A program made the position numbers and the translations under genes. DNA of 64,000 bases from CAWBLP01 sp963721065 (GTDB lineage: Bacteria; Pseudomonadota; Alphaproteobacteria; Acetobacterales; Acetobacteraceae), in assembly GCA_963721065.1 (NCBI GenBank), contig CAVRHO010000004.1, positions 310,001-374,000 on the forward strand, given 5' to 3'. Shown here piece after piece: positions 1 to 8,332 of the stretch. The notes below the pieces were generated by a model that was not told the origin of the DNA, did no database searches, and worked only from the letters and a program-made list of their open reading frames with translations. Position 1 is the first letter of the stretch. The number at the start of each line of letters is the position of its first letter.

Positions 1-5
1 CATTC

Positions 6-821
6 GTGACGGGCTCTCGCCCCTCGGTCGCGCGCTCTGGCCCCGATCGGGTTCTGGCAACCGTGCTGGTCGCGGAAGTGGCCGACGCGGAACGCAGCGC
101 TGCGGAGCTTGGCGATACCGCCTGGTGCGGGAGGCTGGAGGCTTACCGCCAACACGCGACGCAGTTGCTGGAGGAATTCCAGGCACGTCCGGCAGCATGG
201 TCTGTGCGAGCCGATGGTGCGCTGGTCGCCGCGTTCGACGGCCCGGCGCGCGCGGTGCGATGTGCCGCAGCGCTACGCGAGGCCGCGCGCGGCGTGCTCG
301 GCCGGGTCCTGCGCTGTGGGCTGCACGTCGGCGAAGTCGCCGCGGGGCTGCAGGAAGAACAGGATGGAGGGGCAGTCGGCGGGCTGGCGCTGCACGTGGC
401 CCTGCGCATCGCCGCGCTCGCCAAGCCGGGAGAGGTGCTGGTTTCCGGCACGCTCCGCGACCTGGTCGCGGGTTCGGGCCTGCGCTTTCGGGAGCGCGAC
501 GCCCGCCTGCCGCTCGGCCCCGCTGCCGGCGGGGTGCGTCTGCAATTGCTGTCTCTGGCAGCGGATGATCGCAACGGCCAGGAACCGGCTCGCAGCGAAC
601 CGGCAGGGAACGCCACAGCAAGCGAAATCGCCGAACTCACACGGAGAGAACGACAGGTGCTGCGCTTGATCGCGCGCGGTCTCAGTAATTCTGCCATCGG
701 CAGTACGCTCGGCATCAGCGAGAACACGGTAAAGCGCCAGGCCGCCAGCGTGCTGATGAAGCTTGGCGTACCGACGCGCGCAGCCGCCGCGGCGCTCGCT
801 GCCCGCCAGGGCCTGGCTTGA
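6..821 (+). CDS. Degenerate class III cyclase-like domain fused to LuxR-type HTH (5' end outside window)
   Basis: This is probably a transcriptional regulator. Residues about 15-185 look like a class III adenylate/guanylate cyclase homology domain and residues 209-268 form a LuxR/GerE helix-turn-helix (ELTRRERQVLRLIARGLSN, then GISENTVKRQ). The frame stays open to the left edge of the window, so GTG at 6 may not be the true start and an upstream domain could be missing. The first metal-binding aspartate of cyclases (family FTDIVGST) is replaced: the equivalent segment reads VAEVADAE, with Glu24 where Asp is expected. The second, Asp70 in RADGALVAAFDG, is kept. I infer a sensory or ATP-binding rather than catalytic role. 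Closest described architecture is a cyclase domain joined to a LuxR output domain. The 3' end of this gene is partly duplicated downstream at 1391-1460. Confidence 0.75.
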   Translation: MTGSRPSVARSGPDRVLATVLVAEVADAERSAAELGDTAWCGRLEAYRQHATQLLEEFQARPAAWSVRADGALVAAFDGPARAVRCAAALREAARGVLGRVLRCGLHVGEVAAGLQEEQDGGAVGGLALHVALRIAALAKPGEVLVSGTLRDLVAGSGLRFRERDARLPLGPAAGGVRLQLLSLAADDRNGQEPARSEPAGNATASEIAELTRRERQVLRLIARGLSNSAIGSTLGISENTVKRQAASVLMKLGVPTRAAAAALAARQGLA

Positions 822-1046
822 TACCCTGATCGCGTGATCTCCGCCCTGTTCCGCGCGGGTGAAGCTGTTCTTGCCAGGATGCGTCGCTTCTTCAAGGTCA
901 TACCAGTCCGCGTAATCACTGACTCTCGACGCCTTGCCAAACCGTCGTGGCGGGCACAGGCCCGCCGCCTTCATCGATGGCAACGGCGAAAGCCGTGGAT
1001 GGCCGGCCTTCGCCAGCCATGACGCTGAATGCCCGCCTGTATGTCA

Positions 1047-1240
1047 TACCAACCCGCATTATGTTTGACACACGGTCGGCCGTTCAGCGTCATGGCCCGC
1101 GCAGGCGGGCCATCCACGTCTTTTCGTAGCTGCCATCAGCAAAAGTCGTGGATGGCCGGCCTGCGCCGACCATGACGGTGGGTCGCCGCCCAACGGTCGA
1201 ACGATACAGGTCTTGGTATCACACGATATGCGGGTTGGTA
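1047..1240. mobile_element. Palindromic MITE-like element, copy 1
   Basis: The element is a 194-bp near-palindrome. It starts with TACCAACCCGCAT (1047-1059) and ends with the exact reverse complement (1228-1240). The inner arms GCGTCATGGC... (about 1088-1125) and ...GACCATGACG (about 1141-1177) also pair. It has no coding capacity. Related copies lie at 14719-14896 and 42009-42181. A right-half-like fragment (GTGGATGGCCGGCC...) at about 988-1030 suggests a second, broken copy beside it. Target-site duplications were not identified. Confidence 0.7.
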
Positions 1241-1390
1241 TTGCGCCCTCATGGTAAGCGAACGCCCGCCATTGCAGCGGTTCGCCTGGCGGCGTTCCTG
1301 CCTCGGTTGTTTCGCGCCAAGTTTTCACGATGGGCCAACTGCCCTTGAGTGAGAGGCTTCCGTCGGATTTCGCGGCGTACACCCGTCCCG

Positions 1391-1460
1391 GCGCTCGCCG
1401 CCCGTGAGGGGCTGGCCTGATACCCGATCGGGTGATCGCCCCGCCGTTCCGACCGGGTGA
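1391..1460 (+). repeat. Duplicated tail of the upstream LuxR-type gene
   Basis: About 70 bp here resemble 791-858, the last codons, stop and 3' flank of the cyclase-like/LuxR gene (shared GGCGCTCGC, CTGGC-TGATACCC and CGGGTGA blocks, roughly three-quarters identical by eye). The region 822-1529 otherwise holds no gene I can support; besides this duplication it contains the MITE at 1047-1240 and REP-like hairpins. The copy may be the last trace of a second regulator gene or of a local duplication. Confidence 0.5.
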
Positions 1461-1529
1461 TGCGCTGTCTGCGAGAACACGTAGCCTTCCGAACGCTGGC
1501 GCAGTCAACAGCAAACGGGAGGAAAGACC

Positions 1530-1945
1530 ATGGCTACAGCATGGCGCGTCAAGGCGACCGAACTTGTGAACTGCAACTGGCAACGACCAACCGCACCATT
1601 GCCGCCGTCGTGCTGATCGCCGCGGGGATCTATCAGTGGACGCCGCTGAAGGATGCCTGCCTGCGGCACTGCCGTTCGCCCCCAGCGATCCTGGTCGCGC
1701 ACTGGCGCCCCGGCTGGTTCGGCGCGCTGCGCGGCGGCGTGGTGAGTGGACTGTACTGCACGGGCTGCTGCTGGGCCCTGATGGCGCTGCTGTTTGTTGG
1801 CGGTGTCATGAATTTCGCCTGGATCGTCGGCCTGACGCTGTTGGTTCTGATTGAGAAGACACTGCCTGGTGGAGGCTGGACGGCGCGCGCCAGTGGCATC
1901 GCGCTGGTCGGGGCGGGGGCCGCGAGCCTGGTCGGGCTGGTCTGA
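1530..1945 (+). pseudogene. Deletion remnant: start of a DUF1326 gene joined to the C-terminal part of a DUF2182 gene
   Basis: ATG 1530 has a good ribosome binding site (GGGAGGAAAGACC). It opens with MATAWRVKATELVNCNW, which matches the N-terminus of DUF1326 proteins (usually ...ELVNCNC followed by CPC), then runs into a stop at 1614-1616. From about 1600 a different frame, open to the stop at 1943-1945, encodes the C-terminal third of a DUF2182 predicted metal-binding membrane protein: AAGIYQWTPLKDACLRHCRS, then GLYCTGCCWALMALLFVGGV. DUF1326 and DUF2182 genes are commonly adjacent, so one deletion removing most of both explains the structure. Two or three membrane helices remain in the DUF2182 part. 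I regard it as non-functional; a short DUF2182 product from an internal start is conceivable but lacks the N-terminal helices. Confidence 0.7.
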
Positions 1946-2119
1946 ATCGCCCGGGAACCGGAGCGTAGCGGACGGATGCCAAGGCCACTGTTCGCCCGCG
2001 CGCCAGGATCGTTGGGGATGCTCAGGGTCGGCCAGCATCTGACCGGGAACAAGGGCGGGCAAGCACCAGCGTCCACCGCCCTGACCCCTCAGTGTCTACT
2101 GAAATCGGGAGGAATACAC

Positions 2120-2552
2120 ATGATGTGGAAGGCACAGTGCTGCTGTGGCTCGCTGCGTGCCGCGGTGAATGCGGAACCGATCGTCGTCGCTGCATGTCAC
2201 TGCATTGAATGCCAACGACGAACGGGGTCGGCATTTGGCATCAGCGCCTATTTCCCACAGGAAGGGGTAAGCATCGAGGGACACAGTACCGATGTATGTC
2301 CGGGACGGTGAGGGAGGGCGGAAGGTCAGGTTCCATTTTTGTCCGGACTGCGGAACCACCGTTTACTGGCGCGCCGACTTCCGTCCGGATGCGATCGGGA
2401 TCGCAGGCGGGGCGTTCGCCGATCCCTCCTTCTCGGCACCGTCGCGCTCCGTATGGGAACGAAGCGCGCACCCCTGGGTGGCGTTTCACCACGATGTCGA
2501 GCACAGACAGACCAATCAACCGACTCCCACTGCCGCATCGCGGACTGGCTGA
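2120..2552 (+). pseudogene. GFA-family (CENP-V/Mss4-like) zinc protein, frameshifted
   Basis: ATG 2120 follows GGGAGGAATACAC. The first frame gives MMWKAQCCCGSLRAAV and CHCIECQRRTGSAFG, the Cys motifs of the glutathione-dependent formaldehyde-activating enzyme/CENP-V family, and stops at 2311. The family continues in the next frame from about 2292: YVRDGEGG, FHFCPDCGTTVYW, WVAFHHD, ending at 2552. One extra base near 2287-2295 accounts for the break; the joined product would be about 143 residues, the normal family length. These proteins bind structural zinc through CxC...CxxC...CxxC sets; few have a proven substrate. Either a recent pseudogene or a sequencing insertion. It sits beside the DUF1326/DUF2182 remnant, so the neighbourhood is decaying. 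Confidence 0.75.
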
Positions 2553-2632
2553 ATGCCGGGGACGGCGCCGGAAGGCTTTCGACCGCTCCCCCCTGTGGCA
2601 CTCTACGGCTGATTAGCCAGGAGGAATGCAGC

Positions 2633-4030
2633 ATGGGCATCACCCAGCAACTATCCGAATTCACCGCCGGCATTCGCCTGGACCGGCTGCCGCCCGACGT
2701 GGTGCAGCGCGCCCGCTACCTGGTGCTGGACCTGGTGGGCAACATCGTGCGCGCCCGGCACGACGCCGAGAGCACCCCGGCCTTCCTGTCCGCCGCCCGC
2801 GCCATGGGCATGGCCGCCGGCAACAACGGCGTGTTCGGCGACGCCGCCCGCTACACCCCGGCCGGCGCGGCCTTCCTCAACGGCGCCCTGGCGCACTCGC
2901 TGGACTTCGACGACACGCATGCCGCCGGTTCGCTGCACCCCGGCGCGCCGGTAATCCCCGCCGCACTGGCCGCCGGGGAGATGGCGGGCGCCTCCGGCGC
3001 CGACGTGCTGGCCGCGATCATCGCCGGGTATGAGATCACCTGCCGCGTCGCCCTCGCCCTGCCGGCCAAGGCGCATTACGATCGCGGCTTCCACCCCACC
3101 GCCACCTGCGGCGCCTTCGGGGCTGCCGCCGCCGCCGCCCGCGTGTTCGGCCTGGACGCCGATGGTGTGGCCGGCGCCATGGGCACCGTGCTGAGCCAGT
3201 GCGCCGGCAGCCTGGAATTCCTGGTGAACGGCGCCTGGACGAAGCGTTTCCAGGTGGGCTGGGCGGCGAACAACGGCCTGATGGCCGCCACCCTGGTGCG
3301 CGAGGGCTTCAAGGGCGCCGCCGAGGCGCTGGAAGGCCCGCACGGCTTCCTGCAGGCCTACGCGCCGGCCCCGCAGCCGGAACGCGCGGTGCAGGACCTG
3401 GGCAGCGTGTTCGAACTGATGGCGACCGCGGTGAAGCCCTACCCCTCCTGCCGCTACGGCCATGCCAGCATCGACGCCGCGCTCGCCCTGCGCGCCGCCA
3501 ACGACATCAGGCCGCAGGACATCACCGCGGTCACGGTCGGCCTGCCGCGCGCCGGCATGCTGCTGATCGGCGAGCCGGCGAACAAGAAGGCCAACCCGCA
3601 GAACGTGGTGGACGGGCAGTTCAGCGGCCCATTCGTGGTGGCCTCGGCGCTGGCGACCGGCGCGATGGGCTGGGACAGCTACGGCCTGCTGGAAGACCCG
3701 ACGGTGCGCGCCCTGCTGCCCAAGGTGACCTGCGCCTTCGACCCGGAGATCGAGGCGGAATTCCCGGCCAACATGTCCGGCAAGCTCACGGTCGAGGCCG
3801 GCGGCAAGCGCTTCAGCCAGAAGGTGGTGGTGCCGAAGGGCGAACCCGCCAACTTCCTCACCGAGGCGGAACTCCGCGCCAAGTTCGCCGGCCTGGCGGA
3901 TGCCGTGCTGGGCAGCGACCGCGCCGCCCAACTGGCCGATGCGGTGCTGGCGATCGACAGCACGTCGGACATCGCCAGCCTGATGCGCCTGTCGGCGCCC
4001 CTGATGGCCGCGCGCCTGGCCGGGGAGTAG
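2633..4030 (+). CDS. MmgE/PrpD family protein
   Basis: This 465-residue protein belongs to the MmgE/PrpD family, which includes 2-methylcitrate dehydratase PrpD, cis-aconitate decarboxylase and immune-responsive protein 1. Recognisable features are the N-terminal VVQRARYLVLDLVGN helix, the segment LNGALAHSLDFDDTH with the family's DDTH-like active-site region, and VKPYPSCRYGH in the middle. The start at ATG 2633 is chosen because of the strong CCAGGAGGAATGCAGC site; upstream extension runs through the GFA remnant. It has no prpB/prpC neighbours, so a methylcitrate-cycle role is not supported; paralogues of this type often accompany catabolic clusters and their substrates are unknown. It is monocistronic. 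Confidence 0.85.
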   Translation: MGITQQLSEFTAGIRLDRLPPDVVQRARYLVLDLVGNIVRARHDAESTPAFLSAARAMGMAAGNNGVFGDAARYTPAGAAFLNGALAHSLDFDDTHAAGSLHPGAPVIPAALAAGEMAGASGADVLAAIIAGYEITCRVALALPAKAHYDRGFHPTATCGAFGAAAAAARVFGLDADGVAGAMGTVLSQCAGSLEFLVNGAWTKRFQVGWAANNGLMAATLVREGFKGAAEALEGPHGFLQAYAPAPQPERAVQDLGSVFELMATAVKPYPSCRYGHASIDAALALRAANDIRPQDITAVTVGLPRAGMLLIGEPANKKANPQNVVDGQFSGPFVVASALATGAMGWDSYGLLEDPTVRALLPKVTCAFDPEIEAEFPANMSGKLTVEAGGKRFSQKVVVPKGEPANFLTEAELRAKFAGLADAVLGSDRAAQLADAVLAIDSTSDIASLMRLSAPLMAARLAGE

Positions 4031-4187
4031 GCCGGGCCCGGGCCCCCGGGTCGGCGTTGCGTGTAAGCGCGGGCCCGGGCTCCGTACGGTGGATGGCGGG
4101 CGGCAGGTGGCGGGTCTGCGCTACATACGCGTTAGATCCGCGCTGCATACGCAATAGAAATGATGAGGCCAGACACCGCTCTCTCAA

Positions 4188-4293
4188 GTCATGGCCGGGC
4201 CTGACCCGGCCATCTACCCCCGACAGGACGTGTTCCGTTGCATTCCGACCCGATCGTTCCGGTGTAGATGGCCGGGTCGGGCCCGGCCATGAC
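4188..4293. repeat. Inverted-repeat element, family A, copy 1
   Basis: GTCATGGCCGGGCCTGACC at the left is mirrored by GGGTCGGGCCCGGCCATGAC at the right, with a conserved GATCG-containing centre, 106 bp in all. Further full copies lie at 29377-29483, 33449-33559, 49799-49904 and 52498-52607, with a half copy at 62694-62727. The nearly constant length makes this a defined element (BIME- or MITE-like) rather than chance hairpins. Together with the tandem array at 4371-4516 it fills the gap between the PrpD-family gene and cysS. Confidence 0.85.
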
Positions 4294-4370
4294 ATGAAGG
4301 ACTGCTGACGGCGCCCGCTATATACTACGACCGACGTGCCCTGCACCCGCCAGGACGATGACCAGCGCCA

Positions 4371-4516
4371 GTCACCCCGCCCTGCGCCAGGCCAGTCGCA
4401 CCACCCTGCGACCCCACCCTGTGTCAGCCCAGTCACCCCACCCTGCGTCAGGCCAGTGGCCCCGCCCTGCGACCCCGCCCTGCGCCGGGCCAGTCACCCC
4501 GCCCTGCGCCAGGTCG
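4371..4516. repeat. 61-bp tandem array overlapping the cysS stop codon
   Basis: Two full 61-bp units (4371-4431 and 4432-4492) and a 24-bp partial third (4493-4516) lie at the 3' end of cysS. Each unit is itself made of three variants of a CACCCYGCCCTGYGYCAGG-like core. The partial third unit includes the last codons and the stop of cysS (TCA at 4494-4496 on the plus strand), so the array looks seeded from the end of that gene. Confidence 0.85.
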
Positions 4517-5846
4517 TCCCCTTCGGGCCGTCCTCCAGCACGATCCCCTTCGCCGCCAGCTCCGCCCGGATCGCGTCGGCCCGGGCGAAGTCCTTCGCCT
4601 TGCGCGCCGCGAGGCGTTCGGCGATCGCCGCCTCGATCGCCTCGGCATCGTCCGCATCGCCGCGGAACCACACCTCCGGCGCCATCTGCAGCAGCCCCAT
4701 GATGTCGCCGGCCGCGCGCAGCCCCTGTGCCGCCTCGAAGTCGCCCGCCAGCGCCGCATCCGCCAGCGCGTGCATCGCCGACAGCGCCAGCGGCGTGTTC
4801 AGGTCGTCGCACAGCGCGTCCATCACCGCCGCCGGCACCTCGGCCCCGGCATGCAGGTCCGGATACTTCGCCAGCGCACGGTAGAACCGGTCCAGCTCCC
4901 GCCGAGCCTCGGCCACAGTGTCGTCGCTGAAGTCGGCGGTGGAGCGGTAGTGGGACCGCAGCAGCACCAGCCGGATCACCTCGCCCGGTACCCGCGCCAG
5001 CGCATCCCGCAGGGTGATGAAGTTGCCCAGGCTCTTGGACATCTTCTCGCCGTTCACCAGCAGCATGCCGTTGTGCATCCAGTAGCGGGCGAAATGGCTG
5101 CCGGGGAAGGCGCACAGGCTCTGCGCCACCTCGTTCTCGTGGTGCGGGAAGATCAGGTCGCTGCCGCCGCCGTGGATGTCGAAGGTTTCGCCCAGGTGCT
5201 TCCACGACATGGCGGAGCACTCGATGTGCCAGCCCGGCCGCCCGCGCCCCCAGGGCGAGTCCCAGCCCGGCAGGTCCTGCGGCGACGGCTTCCACAGCAC
5301 GAAATCGCCGGCGTCCCGCTTGTAGGGCGCCACGTCCACCCGCGCGCCGGCCACCAGCTCCTCCGGGCTGCGGCCGGACAGGTGGCCGTAGCCGGGATAG
5401 CTGTTCACCGCGAACAGCACATGGCCCTCGGCCGCATAGGCGTGGCCGGAGTCGATCAGCTTCTGGATCAGCGCGATCATTTCGCCGATATGCTGCGTGG
5501 CCCGAGGCTCCACGTCCGGCGGCAATACGCCCAGCGCCTGCATGTCGGCATGATAATCCGCCGCCGTGCGCGCGGTCAGCGTGTCGATCGGCACGCCCAG
5601 CTCGGCCGCGCGCGCGTTGATCTTGTCCTCCACGTCGGTGATGTTCCGCACGTAGGTGACACGCGGATACAACCGGCGCAGCAGCCGCACCAGCACGTCG
5701 AACACCACCGCCGGCCGGCCGTTGCCCACATGCACCAGGTCGTACACCGTCGGCCCGCACACGTAGATCCGCACATGCTGGGGGTCGAGCGGCTGGAACT
5801 GCTCCTTCCGCCGGGTCAGGCTATTGTGCAGGTAAAGCTGGTGCAT
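4494..5846 (-). CDS. cysS: Cysteine--tRNA ligase
   Basis: Class I aminoacyl-tRNA synthetase that charges tRNA-Cys in the cytoplasm. The 450-residue protein has the HIGH-equivalent HVGN at 39-42, the KMSKS loop at 268-272 (GEKMSKSLGN) and the zinc site that selects cysteine: Cys30 (CGPTVYD), Cys210 (HIECSAMSW), His235 and Glu239 (PHHENE). Length is slightly shorter than the E. coli enzyme (461 residues). The start MHQLYLHNS is typical for the family. The gene is divergent from the metallopeptidase at 5963, with 116 bp between them that should hold both promoters. The stop codon lies inside the last unit of a tandem array, so the final residues (WRRAG) may have been altered by repeat expansion. 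Confidence 0.97.
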   Translation of the reverse strand: MHQLYLHNSLTRRKEQFQPLDPQHVRIYVCGPTVYDLVHVGNGRPAVVFDVLVRLLRRLYPRVTYVRNITDVEDKINARAAELGVPIDTLTARTAADYHADMQALGVLPPDVEPRATQHIGEMIALIQKLIDSGHAYAAEGHVLFAVNSYPGYGHLSGRSPEELVAGARVDVAPYKRDAGDFVLWKPSPQDLPGWDSPWGRGRPGWHIECSAMSWKHLGETFDIHGGGSDLIFPHHENEVAQSLCAFPGSHFARYWMHNGMLLVNGEKMSKSLGNFITLRDALARVPGEVIRLVLLRSHYRSTADFSDDTVAEARRELDRFYRALAKYPDLHAGAEVPAAVMDALCDDLNTPLALSAMHALADAALAGDFEAAQGLRAAGDIMGLLQMAPEVWFRGDADDAEAIEAAIAERLAARKAKDFARADAIRAELAAKGIVLEDGPKGTTWRRAG

Positions 5847-5962
5847 CGGCGCGACATCCCTGGCAAGCCGGCTTTCTCTCGCAGTCCGGCCGGCAAATCA
5901 ACGCACCCGCCGGCCCAGCACCGCCTGTTGACGAATCGGCCGCAAACCCGCCTTGTGACGCT

Positions 5963-6664
5963 ATGGATACGGCGCTGCCCGCAACCGTGGAGCTTCCGTC
6001 CGGCCCGGCCCGCGTGGAGTGGCGGCGCAGCGCCCGCGCACGCCGCATAAGCCTGCGCATCGATCCGTGTGCCGGCGCGGTGATCGTTACGCTGCCACTG
6101 CGGGCCGCGCAGCGCGCCGGAATGGCACTGCTGACCGATCACATGGACTGGGTGGCCGACCGCCTGGCCGCGCTGCCGGAAGCGGTCCCGCTGGTGGACG
6201 GTGCCGTGGTGCCGATCTGCGGCGTGCCGCACCGCATCCGCCACGCGCCACAGGGCCGCGGCGGTGCCTGGACCCAGGACGGGGAGCTGCACGTCACCGG
6301 CCGCCCCGAATTCCTCGCCCGCCGCAGCAAGGATTTCCTCCGCGCCGAGGCTCGGCGCCGCCTGCATGCGCTTGCCACGGCCAAGGCGGCAACGATCGGG
6401 CTGCAACCGCGGCGCCTGACGGTGAAGGACACGCGCAGCCGCTGGGGCAGTTGCGCGCATGACGGCTCGCTGGCGTTCAGTTGGCGCCTGGTGATGGCGC
6501 CGGAGTTCGTGCAGGACTATGTCGCCGCGCACGAGGTCGCGCATATGCGGCACATGAACCACGGCAAGCGCTTCTGGGCGCTGGTGGACAAGCTGACGCC
6601 CCATACCGCCACGGCCATCCCGTGGCTGCGGCAAGAGGGCGCCAGGCTGCTGCGGATCGGTTGA
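5963..6664 (+). CDS. YgjP-like (DUF45, M48-type) zinc metallopeptidase
   Basis: A 233-residue predicted metallopeptidase of the YgjP/DUF45 group. The zinc-binding helix HEVAHMRHMNH (190-200) supplies His190, His194 and a third ligand at His200, with Glu191 as catalytic base. The family signature SRWGSC is at 159-164. The N-terminal part (VEWRRSARARRISLRI) matches the usual RR..RRISLRV strand of the family. There is no signal peptide, so it should be cytoplasmic. Substrates of YgjP-like proteins are not established. Divergent from cysS; nothing co-directional follows closely. Confidence 0.88.
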   Translation: MDTALPATVELPSGPARVEWRRSARARRISLRIDPCAGAVIVTLPLRAAQRAGMALLTDHMDWVADRLAALPEAVPLVDGAVVPICGVPHRIRHAPQGRGGAWTQDGELHVTGRPEFLARRSKDFLRAEARRRLHALATAKAATIGLQPRRLTVKDTRSRWGSCAHDGSLAFSWRLVMAPEFVQDYVAAHEVAHMRHMNHGKRFWALVDKLTPHTATAIPWLRQEGARLLRIG

Positions 6665-6744
6665 GCCGGGCGCGTTCTGCGTTCGATCGCGGGGGACGGA
6701 CGGTCGGGGGGCTGCACCGCCTGACCTGCGGCAATCCGGTCTGT

Positions 6745-7212
6745 TGTCAAGCATTCAACACGGAGCGCACAAAGGGCCACGGAGGGACACGGAGCTATCG
6801 CGTGTGCCCGATCCCCGGGGCCAAAAAAGAAATCGCGCGCGCCTTTCGCGCGTAAGCGCCATTCGCATGCTTCGTGGAGGGCCACGCGGCATCCGGATGG
6901 CGCTAGCGATCCGACGCTGACGGATCGATCCTACAAGCGAAGCGTACCACGCCGTGGCGGGCGAAAACCCGCCACTCATGACGTTACCGCACACACCGTC
7001 ACTCATGACGTTACCACACGCACCGAAGAAAAGTCGTGAATGACCGGCCTGCGCCGATGGTCGCACCGCCCCGAGCTCCATTCGTTGGCATAGGAACACT
7101 TGCGCGCGAACGCGCGCCGGACAGGGGGCTACCTGCCGCCTTTGATGGCGACAGACGGGATATCTCTGTGGCCCTCCGTGGTTCTTTGTGCGCTCCGTGT
7201 TAAATGCTTAAC
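6745..7212. repeat. Long inverted repeat (arms about 59 bp) spanning 468 bp
   Basis: The left arm 6745-6803 (core AACACGGAGCGCACAAAG) and right arm 7153-7212 are reverse complements with roughly eight mismatches. The 350 bp between them contain no convincing ORF but do contain REP-like hairpins, a near-perfect direct repeat (GTCACTCATGACGTTACC, twice at about 6972-7015) and a piece resembling the MITE (about 7027-7050). This element accounts for most of the gap 6665-7282. Two other long inverted repeats of similar design lie at 41952-42292 and 57397-57579. Confidence 0.75.
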
Positions 7213-7282
7213 GAACCCTGAAGCCCCACGGACCATGCGGGAATACCCCGCGAGGCCGCCACCATGCGGCGCCGGCACAAGG

Positions 7283-8251
7283 CTACCCACCCCGGTTCCG
7301 CCGCGCCTCCGCCAGCAGGCACAGAATCTCGAACAGCACCGACGCCCCGTTCAGCGCCGTGATCCCCCCGACATCGAAGGGCGGCGCCACCTCCACCAGG
7401 TCGCCGCCGACGAAGTCCAGCCCTCGCAGGTCGCGCAGCAGCCGCAGCGCTTCCCGCGCCGTGATGCCGCCGGCCTCCGGCGTGCCGGTGCCCGGCGCCT
7501 GCGACGGATCCAGGCTGTCGATGTCGAAGCTGAGATAGGCCGGCCCGTCACCGATCACCCGTCGCGCCTCGGACACGGCGAAGCGCCAGCCGTTGTCCTG
7601 GAACTCGTCCATCGTCAGCACGCGCATGCCGCTGCGCAGGCTGAACCCCCACTGGTCGGGATCGTTCACCGTGCCGCGGATGCCGATCTGGATCACCCGT
7701 TTCGGATCCAGCACGCCGTCCTCCACCGCGCGGCGGAACGGTGCGCCGTGATGGAAGCGGGAGCCCAGGTAGTCGTCACCGGTGTCGCAGTGCGCGTCGA
7801 TATGCACCATGCCCACCGGCCCCTTCGCCCCCACCGCGCGCAGCACCGGATACGTCACGGAGTGATCGCCGCCCACCGACAACGGCACCACGCCGGCGGC
7901 GGTTACCTGGCGGTAGAAGGTGGCGATCTCCTCCAGCGCACCGTGCAACTCATACGGTTGCTCGATCCAGCAGTCGCCCAGGTCGCGCACCCGCGCCCAC
8001 TCGAACGGGCGGGCGCCGGTGGCGCTGCTGTAGCGCCGCAGCAGGCTGGACTGCTCGCGCACCGCCCGCGGGCCGTGGCGCGCGCCGCTGCGGTTGGTCA
8101 CGCCGCCATCGAAGGGCAGGCCGATGATGCCGATGTCGGTATCCGCCAGGTCCTCGGTGTGCGGGGCGCGGAAGAAGGTGGGGATGCCGGTGTAGCGCGG
8201 ACGCGCCTGCGGGTCGGCCTGGTCCTGATATTTCCGGGGCTGCTTCAACAT
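7283..8251 (-). CDS. Agmatinase/guanidino-acid ureohydrolase family protein
   Basis: Binuclear manganese ureohydrolase that should release urea from agmatine or a related guanidino compound. Metal ligands are all present: GGDHS with His130, DAHCD with Asp152, His154 and Asp156, and SFDIDSLDP with Asp243 and Asp245 (numbering from ATG 8251, 322 residues). I prefer ATG 8251 (MLKQPRKYQDQ, preceded by GGAG) to an in-frame start at 8308. Substrate cannot be decided: the sequence around GSRFHHGAPFRRAVEDG resembles both agmatinases and guanidinobutyrase/guanidinopropionase. No ornithine or putrescine pathway gene is adjacent, though a damaged polyamine-type ABC transporter lies about 10 kb away. Confidence 0.9.
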   Translation of the reverse strand: MLKQPRKYQDQADPQARPRYTGIPTFFRAPHTEDLADTDIGIIGLPFDGGVTNRSGARHGPRAVREQSSLLRRYSSATGARPFEWARVRDLGDCWIEQPYELHGALEEIATFYRQVTAAGVVPLSVGGDHSVTYPVLRAVGAKGPVGMVHIDAHCDTGDDYLGSRFHHGAPFRRAVEDGVLDPKRVIQIGIRGTVNDPDQWGFSLRSGMRVLTMDEFQDNGWRFAVSEARRVIGDGPAYLSFDIDSLDPSQAPGTGTPEAGGITAREALRLLRDLRGLDFVGGDLVEVAPPFDVGGITALNGASVLFEILCLLAEARRNRGG

Positions 8252-8332
8252 TGCCGCGACTCCGATTGCCGTCCTGGCAGGATCGACCGTTCCGCACCGT
8301 TCTGCCAACCGCAGCGAGCGTAACGACGCGGA

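Noticed and set aside
2651..3931. Long antisense ORF (426 codons) opposite the PrpD-family gene
   Set aside because: It is a high-GC shadow: composition is Gly/Ala/His/Arg-rich, no family is recognisable, and the plus strand encodes a well-conserved protein. The same applies to many long antisense ORFs, for example opposite purB and the MoxR operon.
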